Positions 24,301-34,689 of a DNA stretch of 64,000 bases are shown here, piece by piece (the stretch's first letter is position 1; each line of letters begins with the position of its first letter). The DNA is taken from positions 127,705-191,704 of the forward strand of contig NW_001798962.1 in the NCBI RefSeq assembly GCF_000165425.1. Reading direction: 5' to 3'. The position numbers were made by a program, and so were the translations under genes. Source of the stretch: Paramecium tetraurelia (lineage: Eukaryota; Ciliophora; Oligohymenophorea; Peniculida; Parameciidae). The notes below the pieces were generated by a model. It worked only from the letters and a program-made list of their open reading frames with translations, ran no database searches and had not been told where the DNA came from.

Positions 24301-24760
24301 TTAACTATTAGGCTACCATGAAACTGTATTAACAAGATTTCTGGGTTTCTCAAAGATTGCTTATACTAATCCTCCTTCAGGGTCTGACTTGCTTGGACTT
24401 CTGAATTTCTCTAATTGTACATCATATGTTTCACATATTCTACCATCCTAAACAGCATAATTTAATGAAAAAAACTAAATAATTTTAACAAAATGGCAAT
24501 ACTTTTCCATCGTTTTTAAAAGAAATAGAGACCAATTGATCAAGGATTCCTTCTATGTTAATTTCTTTAGTTGGTTCTATTTGTACATCAAAGCTCACTA
24601 ATTTTCCATCTCCACAAACAACCACTAATTATTCTTGATTTGGATTCCATGCTGCACCCAATACTCCACATTCAAACTATCCAACGACTTCAGCCTCATC
24701 CTTTTACACTTTGATTATAGCTCCATCTCTATAAACAATAATTAATTGATCATTTTCCAT
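21356..24760 (-). CDS. ELP1: Elongator complex subunit 1 (ELP1/IKAP)
   Basis: Starts MENDQLIIVYRDGAII and spans about 1,100 residues with several short introns. The N-terminal WD40 half shows FECGVLGAAWNPNQEQLVVV, a signature position of ELP1, plus VSWQPNSQFIAG and WSPDGVILAVQQG. The second half is helical (TPR-like). The C-terminus carries a basic patch RKRKPKEKSF followed by EGSPVEEEYLIEFLKDI, matching the conserved ELP1 tail with its tRNA-binding basic motif. Elongator adds carboxymethyl-type modifications to wobble uridine of tRNAs in the cytosol; ELP1 is the scaffold. Intron positions inside were not all resolved; one 31-nt intron lies near 21,540-21,570. Confidence 0.9.
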
Positions 24761-25108
24761 TAAATATTGAAAGGATAGGATTTGAGAGTTATTCTGAATT
24801 TGTTAACCGACTTTGTAAGTAGTTTAAATCTAATATTAGTGGCATTTGATACGCTTATCGATTTATTATTGTATTCGTATTTGATGATGTTGGATTATTC
24901 ATCAATTACATACAGTATTTTTGATAATTCATCAAATGTAAATGCTAATGGTTGTGAGATTTCATAACTAATGGAATAATTGTTAATCTGAGTACCTTTA
25001 CTAACATTGAATTTATATTTCTTTCATTAATTAAAAAAATAATTAAATAATTAAATACTAATAATTATATTATAATAGTATATTAATTAGATCAAAAATA
25101 AATTTTAT
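24761..25108. other. spacer, no gene seen
   Basis: About 350 bases of very AT-rich sequence between ELP1 and the first RRxSCxCxxCG gene; it must contain the ELP1 promoter. Nothing else recognised. Confidence 0.4.
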
Positions 25109-25983
25109 TCAAAAGAGTTGAGTACGAAAAGACTTAGGAACATGCAAAGATGGCAAAAATGATTTGATTTTAGGGCTACAAATATTCTTTTCTGTACAAA
25201 ATCTTGGTAAGTTCTTCATTTGGTTTTGTTCCAAAATCAATTTGGCAGTTCTTGAATACTTTGAATATTTCATCATTGGTGAGTTCATGTGTAAGATAGC
25301 AGGATTCTCAGTTTCAATTAAAGTTTAGGTTTTATTTTTATTGTGTCTCCGAATTTATTTTATTCGAAATTGTTTCTTCATTTGTTGATACCTTTCGACA
25401 TAAAGATTTTGAGTTTTTGTTTAAAACTTGCTAAGCTATCCACACTCATCACAATGACAACTATGCCTTCTTTTCTTTTACTTAATCTCCAGTATTTATT
25501 AATCGTAATTTGGAGGTAGACTAATCAATTTGAGTTACCCTCTCAGAAAGGGAAGCTTCTTAACTGCTTAAATTATCTCTAATGAGACATCTGAGTTAGA
25601 ATTGGCACTTGAATGAGTAGTATCCCTTTATCGTCTTTGATGTTCATATATTGGACACGAAACATCAGAATGCAATTTTTGGAACATACTCTAATTTCCA
25701 CATTCTTTACAACAGCAACTCTATCTTCTAAGATGTTTGATTTGCTCTAGTGATTGATAGGTAAGACTGAAGCTATTTCTTCTAGTTGTTTTAATATTAC
25801 AATAATTCATAAAACTAATATATTATGATCAAATCAAAGTTGATTTAAATCTTACTTGGAATATTAATCTTTTAGAACTCTTCCAAATAATTGATTATTG
25901 ATATTAACTTCAAATCCTGATGGAAGTGACTTTTCTGTTTTTTACCTATTTGGTCTATTGATTTTAAGAACTATTGGATTCAT
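25109..25983 (-). CDS. RRxSCxCxxCG-family protein A, unknown function
   Basis: A 277-residue product with one 41-nt intron, starting MNPIVLKINRPNRQKTEKSL. Two copies of an unusual motif: LRRQSCCCKECGNQSMF and KRRHSCHCDECGQLSKF. Each has two Arg, a Ser in a PKA-type RRxS setting, then Cys-x-Cys-x-x-Cys-Gly and a hydrophobic/aromatic end. The rest is basic and low in hydrophobics; no signal peptide. The cysteine spacing could hold zinc with a second motif completing the site. Neighbour gene B at 26,174 carries the same motif twice and a third gene lies at 61,753. I do not recognise the family. Confidence 0.7.
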
Positions 25984-26173
25984 AACATTTTGATATATAT
26001 TCTCCCCTTTCAAGATATCTCATCTTAAAAGTAAAGGGGATTGCTAGAAATCTAACGATTTCTTAGGGGATCCATCCTGTATTTGATTATATTTTAATTA
26101 ATTTCATTTCTAAGATACATTGATTGATCAGTGTTTACAATTTAAAATAGTTTAATAATACATATAATCGATT

Positions 26174-26818
26174 TCACATTAGCTTTTTCGTCTATCTGCA
26201 TGAGAAATCTTTAATTGTAGGAAGAACAATCTAGCTGAAACTCATGCATTCAGTTTTGAGTCTTCTATGTTAATAGTCAATATGTTTCAGACTCATCATT
26301 TACTTTTTTTATTAAATCAGTTGTTTAGGATCGATCCTGCTTCTGCTTTGCATTTATTCGAGTTGAATTGTTCGACTATGTGTAAGGTTTTTTCTTTTTA
26401 TAACAAAAAGCTTTTTTGACTTTTTCTTTTTAATATATGGAACATCCTTATGTTTAATTTGGTATTCTGACATAGGCCCGCATTCAGAACAATTACAACT
26501 GTTTCTTCTAGGCTTTCGATCTGAATTGTTATAAAAAGAAGGAGCTTGACTCATAGATGTAGACATAGTTCTTGAATTCTTACTGATTTGCTATTTTTCA
26601 TCATTCTAAATTTTCTACTAAAGTAATTCTTTTTTGGATTCTTCATTCTGAATTTGTAGTGGCACCCATTCGTTATTTTGATGAATTTATTAAAACTGGC
26701 TTAGTCTACCGCAATTATCACAATAACAAGAACGTCTCCTAGTTATGACTTCATTTTTAAAATGTTAAGAAAGATCTGGATACTTTTGTTAACTTGTTCT
26801 ACGCCATTTAGCATACAT
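26174..26818 (-). CDS. RRxSCxCxxCG-family protein B, unknown function
   Basis: 215 codons without introns, starting MYAKWRRTSQQKYPDL. It has two motif copies, RRRSCYCDNCGRLSQF near residue 32 and PRRNSCNCSECGPMSEY near residue 110, separated by a Gln/Glu/Lys-rich linker. The C-terminal third is basic (KKKKSKKLFVIKRKN). It sits 191 bases upstream of gene A in the same direction, which suggests a tandem duplication. Frame-closed on both sides. Function unknown; the RRxS context suggests regulation by a basophilic kinase, and the Cys cluster suggests metal binding, both inferred. Confidence 0.7.
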
Positions 26819-27352
26819 CAATTAAGTACTTAGTTTATAAATAAATTAAATACATAAAATAAATTAAATGTAAGAAGTTATGAATTACAATGACATACTA
26901 TTATTTCATGATTGGTTTATGTTTGAGTTTTATCAGTTATATTTGCCATTCAAAAATACTCTATGATTTAATAACCTTGTCAGTAAGGTTCGATAAAATT
27001 ATTTAATTACATTATAATATTCATTCTTTGTATTCCGCTCGGAAAAGTCTACTAGTTAATTTTTACAATTTTACACTCTTTAGTCTTTTTTGATCACTTC
27101 AATTACTTTAAAAAATGATAGTCATATTATTGGATAACACAAGAGGATAACAAAATGAATGATTTCTTTAGTGATAGTTTATCATAATAATTAAAGGTGT
27201 GAATGAAATGTTATATCTTTGTAGAACAATTAAAAATTGAGACATTTCTTTTAAGAATTCCAATGTCAGTATTGATAGATGAATAAATAAAATTGTATTA
27301 TTTATTGTCAGAAGGCTTAAAGAGATTAATTATTATTTATATTCAACGATAA
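26819..27352. other. spacer with a doubtful short reading frame
   Basis: About 530 bases. A plus-strand frame from ATG 27,155 reads MNDFFSDSLSQQLKV then TGA, and reopens in the same frame as MKCYIFVEQLKIETFLLRI up to about 27,340, then runs into the convergent LRR gene. No intron that removes the TGA without shifting frame was found, so I do not call a gene. Confidence 0.3.
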
Positions 27353-29157
27353 TCAAATATTCACTACATATCCCAATTTCTTTAATTCTTCCATCTTTTT
27401 TTTTGCTTTGGTTGCATTAATCAAAGTCTAGGACAAATAGATATTTTTGGGTAGTTGTCCAGTTTTGACTAGATTGAGAATGGTATCAAGTGTCCTTTCT
27501 GAAATCATATTGGAAGATAGATGCAAAGATGTAATATTCTGATTCTAAGTCAAAGCCTACAATATAATATTGGCACCCTCATCACTAATCTTATTCCTGG
27601 CTAATTTCAACTATTTCACTTTTTTACAATTTTTCAATTGTTCCGCAACAACATTGCAACCCTCATCTCCCAATTCTTAAAGAATAGTAAATATATCTTA
27701 CCAGCATTAGACAGATCCACGATTTCCAGATTGTCATTCCTAAATGCCTGCAGGATGGGTTCAAACTTATCATTAATTTTAAAGGTCTTCTTCCTCTTTT
27801 CCTGTAACTTGGGAGTAGGAGATATCCCTTATCTCAATAATGAAACAGGAGGAGGAGGTTACAAGGAGGCATTATTGTGGATATCCTTATTGGGACTCTT
27901 CTACTTCAATTATTTCAAGGGAGTGATGGACTACAAACTATGAATAGCAGGTTCTGTTCTCACAGGACTTTTGGCTTGTTGCAATTGTGATTAGGATGTG
28001 TATTTCAACTCATGCATTGAATTGGATACCACATGGACAACCTAAGAAATCAAATTGTCATCATTGTCTATCCAATCAGCAACAGAGTTATCTCTTAAAA
28101 GCAGAGGCTCCTCTTGATCATATTTACTGAAACTATTCTCTACTTGATTTGTTTCATTGTGATTTAATTGAAATGTTAGAGAACACATAGAATCAAAACA
28201 TTTATCTATTTCATGTTTTTTAAAATCCACTCTAATTTTCTTGATCTTCACATTATTGATTCGCTATTCCAACATCTTTAGAGTTCTGTCCATTTCATCT
28301 AATATGACATTTCCTTAGAACTCCTGATTGTATAGTAAATCCAAGGGTAATTCACCACTTTCAGTCTTGGTTGAAAAATACAGCAACCTATCCTTGGCTC
28401 CTATCTTCCATAAGTCTGCTTATTACAAAATTGATTAGATTGACTCCTTGATCTACCTCTTGGTTTACTACTCCAATGTTTATGTTAATCCATTCAATTA
28501 CTCCAACAACTTATTCTCCTTCAGATCTAGCTACTAATGCAATTCTTTGAATTTCTCTCTAACTGTTATCTGACTCTCCTACAACATTATTGAATACTTT
28601 TCACTCAATGGCTCATAAAATTTAGACTCTGTTAACTCTTATTGTTTATCCAAGATTCTCTAATAATTCTGCATGATATTCTCAGCCTTCGATGCTATCT
28701 CTCTGACAACATCATCAACCGATCGAACCTCGTGATGTCTGTGATTACCGAATAAAGCACATTTAGTACAAATTCGAATCTTATCTGTCAAACATACTAT
28801 CTCCAGTTTCTCCAGATGCTCTGTGCACAATTCAATCTTCTCATACGCCAAGTTATTCAAATGTAACTAATATTCTGGTTGCTCTATTGATGGTCTCTAC
28901 TTCACTACCATTTTTAAAAGTTAACAATTCTTTGGAAACTCAGTTATGTGTGTCTTCCCCTTTGCAAGAATACTTTATATATCTCATTGTCAGAATTACT
29001 TATCCTCAGGACAGCATATCTGCTAACCATCAGCACTCATCAACATCTATTAAATGCACTTTTAGCAGATCGTGTGTCCACAATCAGGAAGCATCAGGGG
29101 AATATTCTCGAATTCATTGAATATATTATGGCATTACGGACAAATCAGCTCTTCCAT
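27353..29157 (-). CDS. TRIM-like RING/B-box/coiled-coil protein with LRRs
   Basis: A 583-residue product with introns of 27 and 26 nt. The N-terminus MEELICPQCHNIF...LPDCGHTICQKCI is a RING-type zinc finger. A B-box follows: LCTEHLEKLEIVCLTDK, CTKCALFGNHRHHEV. A long coiled coil spans residues ~150-290. The C-terminal ~120 residues contain ribonuclease-inhibitor-type LRRs (KKVKQLKLARNKISDEGANI, NITSLHLSSNMISERTL). RING-B-box-coiled-coil is the TRIM layout, usually an E3 ubiquitin ligase; the LRRs would serve as the substrate-binding end. Some RING cysteines after residue 30 (QQICCPED) complete a plausible cross-brace. Confident in architecture; ligase activity inferred. Confidence 0.85.
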
Positions 29158-29597
29158 TTTAATTAAAATAACGATATATCATTAAAGGAATACTATTATT
29201 TAATTATAAAACTCGTATTTCAATTCCAATACAAACAGAAAGGGTTATTAATATTTATTGAAATATAATTAAATAACAAATAAATTTTAACAATTATGAT
29301 TTTCAAGTAAAATTTTGTAAAATCAGAATGTCCAAAATCTAACTTAAAACTTTTGTGTCAATCAAGTTATAATTGTAATATACATAATCGAATTTATGTC
29401 TCAATCATTTTATTTATTTAATTGTTAATTTGCATGAATTCTTCAATTATTAATTTAGAACCTGTTAATTTGATAGTCCCTATCAGGTATTAATCAATTC
29501 AATCTTATCTGAAAAGTGAACAATCAAGCAAAAATCACTTTATTATGAAATATCAGATTTTATTCTTCTTCAAAATTAAGATATTTTTATTTTAAAA
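29158..29597. other. AT-rich promoter spacer between divergent genes
   Basis: About 440 bases between the start of the TRIM-like gene and the start of a membrane-protein gene. Very AT-rich; no gene or repeat recognised. Confidence 0.4.
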
Positions 29598-31420
29598 ATG
29601 CCTAAGATATTAGAAAGCATTTCTCGAACTTTGTTAAAATTAAAAAATGAATTCGTGTATCAGGCAGACATATTTGGCCAACCTCCAAGTTTTACAGTTC
29701 TCAAAAGAAGTAAATACACGACTAAATTTGGATTTGTAATGTCAATTTTGATTGGAACACTAAGTGCATACTATTTGATTACTGAAATCACGTCTATGAT
29801 TTCAAAATCAAAGCCGTCGATATATTAAACAGAAATACAAGTGATCGAGACAGATGTAAAATTGAGTCTTATAATTAGTCCTATTATCTTCATAATGAAA
29901 ATTTCACATTAGCAATATCAATTGCAAACCGCTTTTCAGAGCCATTAATTGGAATCAATAAATACTTTAATTTGAATGTGAGTCAGTGCAATAGAGAAAG
30001 GATTAGAAATCCGTCAACAGGAAATATAACAGTGTCATTGAAGTATAAAATCTTTAAGTTAGGTGCATTGAGATGCCCATAGAGCCTTGCAATATGTCGC
30101 ATTTTACAACAGACCTTTAGTAAGAATACTTTAAGACGATAAGATTTGGAGGAGTTCAATGTATTAATAGAGATTATATAAAAGCAAATCCCCCGGTAAA
30201 AAATAATTTTATTTAATTAGGTTTTAAAAGGTCAACTCAATGCCTTAGAATATTAATATCTATATATATAATTCACAGCTTGCAAGAATAGTAGTAGTTT
30301 TCAGGGCTGTGCTCCTTAAGAAGAAATCAGAGATATCTTATAAGCAGGGCATTATAATATTTATAAAAGTGATTATATAGCCCAGCTTGATCATCCTGAA
30401 GAACCATATAAATAAATTATCACAAATGAATTCAGTGGTTTTTCTTATAGCACATCAAAAACGATTGTGTAGTCATACAGAATTGTACAAACTGCTACAG
30501 ATGATGGATTGATTTGGGATGTTGAAAATGTTTGGTAAAATATTCAACAAACAGATTGGAGAGAAATATCAGACTTTTATAATCAATAATATCTAATTCT
30601 TCACGTTATTAAGTTAGACTTTAAATAGACTAATAACATTAGAACATATATCAAATTGTAAACGATTTTAGGAAAACTTGGTGGCATATTGCAAATATTT
30701 TTAATGGTTGTTACTATCATTTTAAAACCTATCATTGACAATTTGATGAAGCTAGAAATAGCAAACTCCCTCTACAGATTTCAAGATTCATCAGAAAAAA
30801 AATACACACCTGCAAACAGTAATAAGGAGATTGAAGGCTCAACTAGTTAGAAAAATGAAAAGCTCAACAAGTCGGTGTTTGAGACATTTCTAATAATTTT
30901 TGGATTGTAGAAAGAAAAGCATTAGTAATTTCTAAGGGCGAGAAATAAAATAGGAAAGAATTTAGACATAGTAACAATCCTAAAAAGATTGCAAGAAATA
31001 GATATGTTGAAACGAATCCTATTTTCAAAAGAGTAGATTGAAATAATAAAGAGCTTACCTAGGCCTCTGATAGATAAGAAATTATTCATTACTCAAAATC
31101 TGATAGAACATGAAATAGATAAAGAGAAAGCGAATTAAATTAATTTATCGCCTCTATAAAGCGAGTAAACAAGATTCAATTAATTTCATTACTTTCCAAA
31201 AATAAATACAGTTTAAGAAAAATAGTAAATCGATACAAATTTACAATTATATTTAGATCATTGCAATGTAATGTTAATAAATAATTCAAAGGATTCTTAA
31301 AAACCAAAAGTCAGGTTGTAAAGCATTTTATTAAAATGCCCATCCTTGCCCTTGTGCAACAGTCAGATAATAAAGTGTGATGAAATAGAAGAGCCTGTTT
31401 ATCAGAAAACAAAAAAATGA
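29598..31420 (+). CDS. two-pass membrane protein, ciliate-type, unknown function
   Basis: A 599-residue product with one 23-nt intron near 29,850-29,872. A first membrane span (FGFVMSILIGTLSAYYLI) lies at residues ~45-65, a large Cys-containing region follows (about 280 residues, with VSQCNRERIRNPSTG, LRCPQSLAIC and ACKNSSSFQGC), and a second span (GGILQIFLMVVTIILKPI) at ~370. The remaining 230 residues are charged and probably cytosolic. The topology (short inner N-terminus, big outer loop, second span) resembles P2X/ASIC-type channels only in outline; I see no family signature, so no function is claimed. Similar-looking proteins are common in ciliate genomes. Confidence 0.75.
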
Positions 31421-32025
31421 TTAAAAATTAATTTAAATATATATATCAAACTATTTAGAATTCATAAGATTTATCTTATATTATAAAAATTTTACTTGCA
31501 TCAGCATCTAGGATTTTTTCTATAAGATCCGATTATGACTAACTAGTTTAACTTTTCTATTGATTTTATTATAAACCCACGTTCAAATATTGCTCATTTT
31601 CATCAATTCCATTCTTTGAATTCACTATTGTGCATAAAATTACCGAAATCTTTATCCTCATCCTTAATCTGTAGTTATTAAGTTACTTTGTTATATAAAG
31701 GTTAAATTTTGTATCATTTCTTCTCCTTTTGTTTTTCTCAATTTGATAATAAATATATTTGTTTTAAAAGGTTTCCTCTAGATTTGAATTAATTATGGAT
31801 TAAAACTTAATATTTAGCTTAACTATCTTCAATTTTACGAATTGGAGTAATTTATAAGTTAGTACGTGGTTATTATATCTGAAGAAATGCAATATTTAGC
31901 TAAGACGTTTTCGTTCAACATTAATGATTATGATTAATCTTAAAGTACTTCTCTTATGAAATTATATAATATTTAAAATATTTAATTTCTATATTCTAAC
32001 TTTTTATAGTTATTCATAATAATCC
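31421..32025. other. spacer with long TGA-free minus frame
   Basis: About 600 bases between convergent genes, unusually long for this layout. A minus-strand frame without TGA runs from 32,025 to 31,446 and ends LIEKILDADASKIF...EFQIV. It could be a C-terminal extension of the neighbouring gene if a 22-nt intron (32,084-32,105) were used, but the unspliced ending of that gene fits its family better. Confidence 0.35.
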
Positions 32026-32397
32026 TCATCCTGATTACAATCCTGACCAAATCTTGAAAGCCACTCCAATGCAAGTGCAATTTCTCCAATATCCTTTTCC
32101 TTTACCTCCAATTTTCTCTGCTTCTTTTATAGTTGTATTATTATTAACTTTAATCCTCTTATCTGCTTTCCATTTTTAGCTTCTTACATCATTATATAAT
32201 TCTGTTTCAACATCTTTATCAGGTCCTAAATGATGAATAATATATTTTTCTTCTTTGGTTTCAACTAAAATTCCTGCGTGTTTAACAGGTAAGTATTTAG
32301 AAATACCACCGCTTTATAGATCTCTTGTAACATATGTAGCTTTCACTATCTATTAATCTTCAATCTTAACAGGCTCTTTACTTTCCCAATTACCCAT
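32026..32397 (-). CDS. LRAT/NlpC-P60-like thiol hydrolase fold protein
   Basis: 124 codons, no intron, start MGNWESKEPVKIED (possible N-myristoylation). The pattern KHAGILVETKEEKYIIHHLGP, with a His near the start of a beta strand, then KWKADKRIKVNNNTT and a C-terminal EAEKIGGKGKGYWRNCTCIG with Cys after an aGG..Y....NC context, follows the permuted papain-like fold of LRAT/H-rev107 and related NlpC/P60 proteins (His and Cys as catalytic pair). Such proteins act as acyltransferases, phospholipases or amidases; which one is unclear. A 22-nt GTA...AG segment in frame could instead be an intron leading to a longer tail; I prefer the unspliced form. Confidence 0.6.
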
Positions 32398-32947
32398 CTT
32401 ATTTATTATTATTATTTCGAGATAGAATTTTTTCATTTTATATTTGAGAAATGAAATTCTATTAGAATTTTAACTCTATTTAAAATTAGTATATTAACTT
32501 AGAAATCTGTATTTCTTTTAGCAAACCAGATATATTATGGATTGGCATATATTAGATATATATATAGATTGCTACATTCATATTATAAAAATATTGCCCA
32601 ATACTCCAATATTCATAAGATTTCCTCTTCTCTACACAGTGTTATTGTCATAATATGGATGTCTGAGGATTATGATTATTATGCAGAAGTAGATCCTATG
32701 ATTTATTGTAAGTTTTCAAGCTGATTTATCAAAATATGCTAGCATACCTTGAAATCATTTCTTAGTAGATATGTCATTGATTATTTAATTCTTCAACCTT
32801 TAACGTGTCTTAAAAAGAAAATTGAGCAAATTGCTTGGCTAATTCAGCTTGAATTAATTAACCTTATGTGAATTTATTAAATCTATTTTTTATAATTCTA
32901 TTACACTTGGTATTTTTCTAGCGTAATTTGATAAATCATTTAATAAA
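32398..32947. other. spacer upstream of actin, with a possible 47-residue minus-strand gene
   Basis: About 550 bases between divergent genes. A minus frame from ATG 32,939 to stop 32,774, with a 22-nt GTAATAG...AATAG intron, reads MIYQITLEKYQVFNKFTQGQ and ends TLKVEELNNQ. It looks protein-like, but its start would sit 8 bases from the actin start, leaving no room for promoters, so I keep it as doubtful. Confidence 0.3.
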
Positions 32948-34115
32948 ATGATGTCTGAAAATCGTGCTATTATTATAGACAATGGATCAGATAAATTAAA
33001 AGCGGGTATTGCAGGAGATGAGGATCCAAAATGTTGTTTTCCTGCAGTAATAGGAAGACCCAAATATGATAGAATTAAGACTGATTTGGACAGCAAAGAC
33101 GTCTATATTGGTAATTAGACTTTAGCCTTGAGAGACGTGTTAGCGCTGAGACACCCAATTAAAAATGGTATTGTCAATAATTGGGATGGTAAAGAATGTC
33201 TCTACAAAATTATGTAGATATGGAAAGAATTTGGCATCATGCAATTTTCGATGAATTAAAAATCGAACCAGAGGATCACCCAGTTCTTTTGACAGAGGTT
33301 CCGATGAATCCAAAGGCTAACAGAGAAAAAATGACACAAATCGTATTCGAAACATTTAACTTTCCATCATTCTACGTTGCTAGTCAAGCTGTGCTCTCAC
33401 TCTATGCTACAGGAAGAGTAACTGGTATTGTTTTAGATTCTGGATTTGGTGCCTCTTACTCAATCCCAATCTATGAAGGTTATTATTTTTCACATGCTGC
33501 TCTCAGAATTTACATAGCAGGAAGTACCTGCACTGAATATTTGGGTTATATCTTGTCTGAATTGGGTGTTCGATTTACGTCTTCAGCCGAAATGGAAATT
33601 GTTAGAGACATAAAAGAGAAGTTATGTTATGTTGCTTATGATTTTGAGGAGGAAATGAAAAAAAACATCGGCAAACCCTTTGAATTACCAGACCGAAACG
33701 TTCTTTTCATCTAAAATCAAAGAATTAGATGTCCTGAATTGCTCTTCAAACCAAGCTTGATTGGTCAGGAAGTTTCGGGTATCCATGAATTAACATTCAA
33801 ATCAATAATGAAGTGCGATATTGACGTCAGAAATGAGCTGTACGAGTTTTAAATTTATATCTTAGTTACAAAAATGTTATCATTTCAGGAGGTACAGCTA
33901 TGTTCTCTGGAATCAAAGAAAGGTTGAGCAAAGAATTAAGATCCTTTGCCCCAACATCTATGAAAATTAAAGTCTCTGATACACAAGAGAAGAAATTCTC
34001 CGCTTGGTCAGGTGGATCAATCTTATCAAAAACGTAGTTCTTGGATTAAATTTGGATCACAAGAAGCGAGTATGATGAAAATGGTCCAATGATTGTTCAT
34101 AGAAAGTGTTTTTGA
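32948..34115 (+). CDS. divergent actin with altered ATPase residues
   Basis: A 372-residue product, close to the usual 375-377, with introns of 29 nt (in [12 protein letters not shown]) and 20 nt (in LYD/YKNVII). Actin hallmarks: [89 protein letters not shown] and the C-terminal VHRKCF. The DNase-I loop region is shortened. The phosphate-binding loop reads DSGFGASY instead of DSGDGVTH, changing the residues equivalent to Asp157 and His161 of muscle actin. It is one of the actin paralogues ciliates are known to carry; polymerisation or hydrolysis may be impaired. Two ATGs are adjacent; the first is given. Confidence 0.92.
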
Positions 34116-34119
34116 AAGA

Positions 34120-34356
34120 TCAATCATAAGGATGCTTAAATTTAGCAAATACATTATTTTCATTAATAATTCCTGCTTGAAATTACTAAATTATACTTCT
34201 AACATAAGAAGCGTTCAAGAAGAAAAAAACGGTTTCATATTTACAAATTTCAAATTTCTTTCTTCTTATTACGCTTTCATTTATCAAAATCCTTTTCTTT
34301 TTAATATTCCATAATCTTCTACATCTAAAGTGAGAATTAAGTTGAAATTAATTCAT
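34120..34356 (-). CDS. possible small hypothetical protein
   Basis: 79 codons, no intron, MNQFQLNSHFRCRRLWNIKK to FAKFKHPYD, ending 5 bases from the convergent actin stop. It is basic at the N-terminus with a hydrophobic centre (TVFFFLNASYVRSII). The frame is closed by TGA at a position typical of this compact genome, but there is no family match, and a frame this short can occur by chance. Confidence 0.35.
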
Positions 34357-34689
34357 TAGCTGCTTTATTGTTAACATTTTAAATTCCTTTGGTTCTCTAA
34401 TCTTTAAGATAATTTTATAGAACTATTCAAATTCTTCTGATTATGAAAAAGATATATGTTTAAAAAATCCACTTTCTTTTATTTAATGAAATTAAATATT
34501 GCTCCTAGCGTATCGAAACAGTACCTGATCTCAAATTACTACTTTATCACTAAAGATTTACTTTTGTTTATATTAAATTTATTTATCAATTCTATATTAT
34601 ACTACCTACTTAATGCTCAAAAAGTAATAGAATTTTTAAAGAATTACTTAAATTAATTTTATTTAATTACCAGAAAAATTAAAAACAAA
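34357..34689. promoter_or_regulatory. spacer upstream of deubiquitinase
   Basis: About 330 very AT-rich bases between a doubtful small minus gene and the deubiquitinase start. Presumably holds its promoter; nothing else recognised. Confidence 0.35.

Noticed and set aside
27155-27500. Plus-strand gene MNDFF.../MKCYIFVEQ...
   Set aside because: An in-frame TGA cannot be removed by any intron that keeps the frame, and the end overlaps the convergent LRR gene by about 150 bases.
31446-32025. Long C-terminal extension of the LRAT-like gene
   Set aside because: The unspliced end matches the family pattern with its catalytic Cys; the extension is open mainly because TGA is rare in AT-rich DNA.
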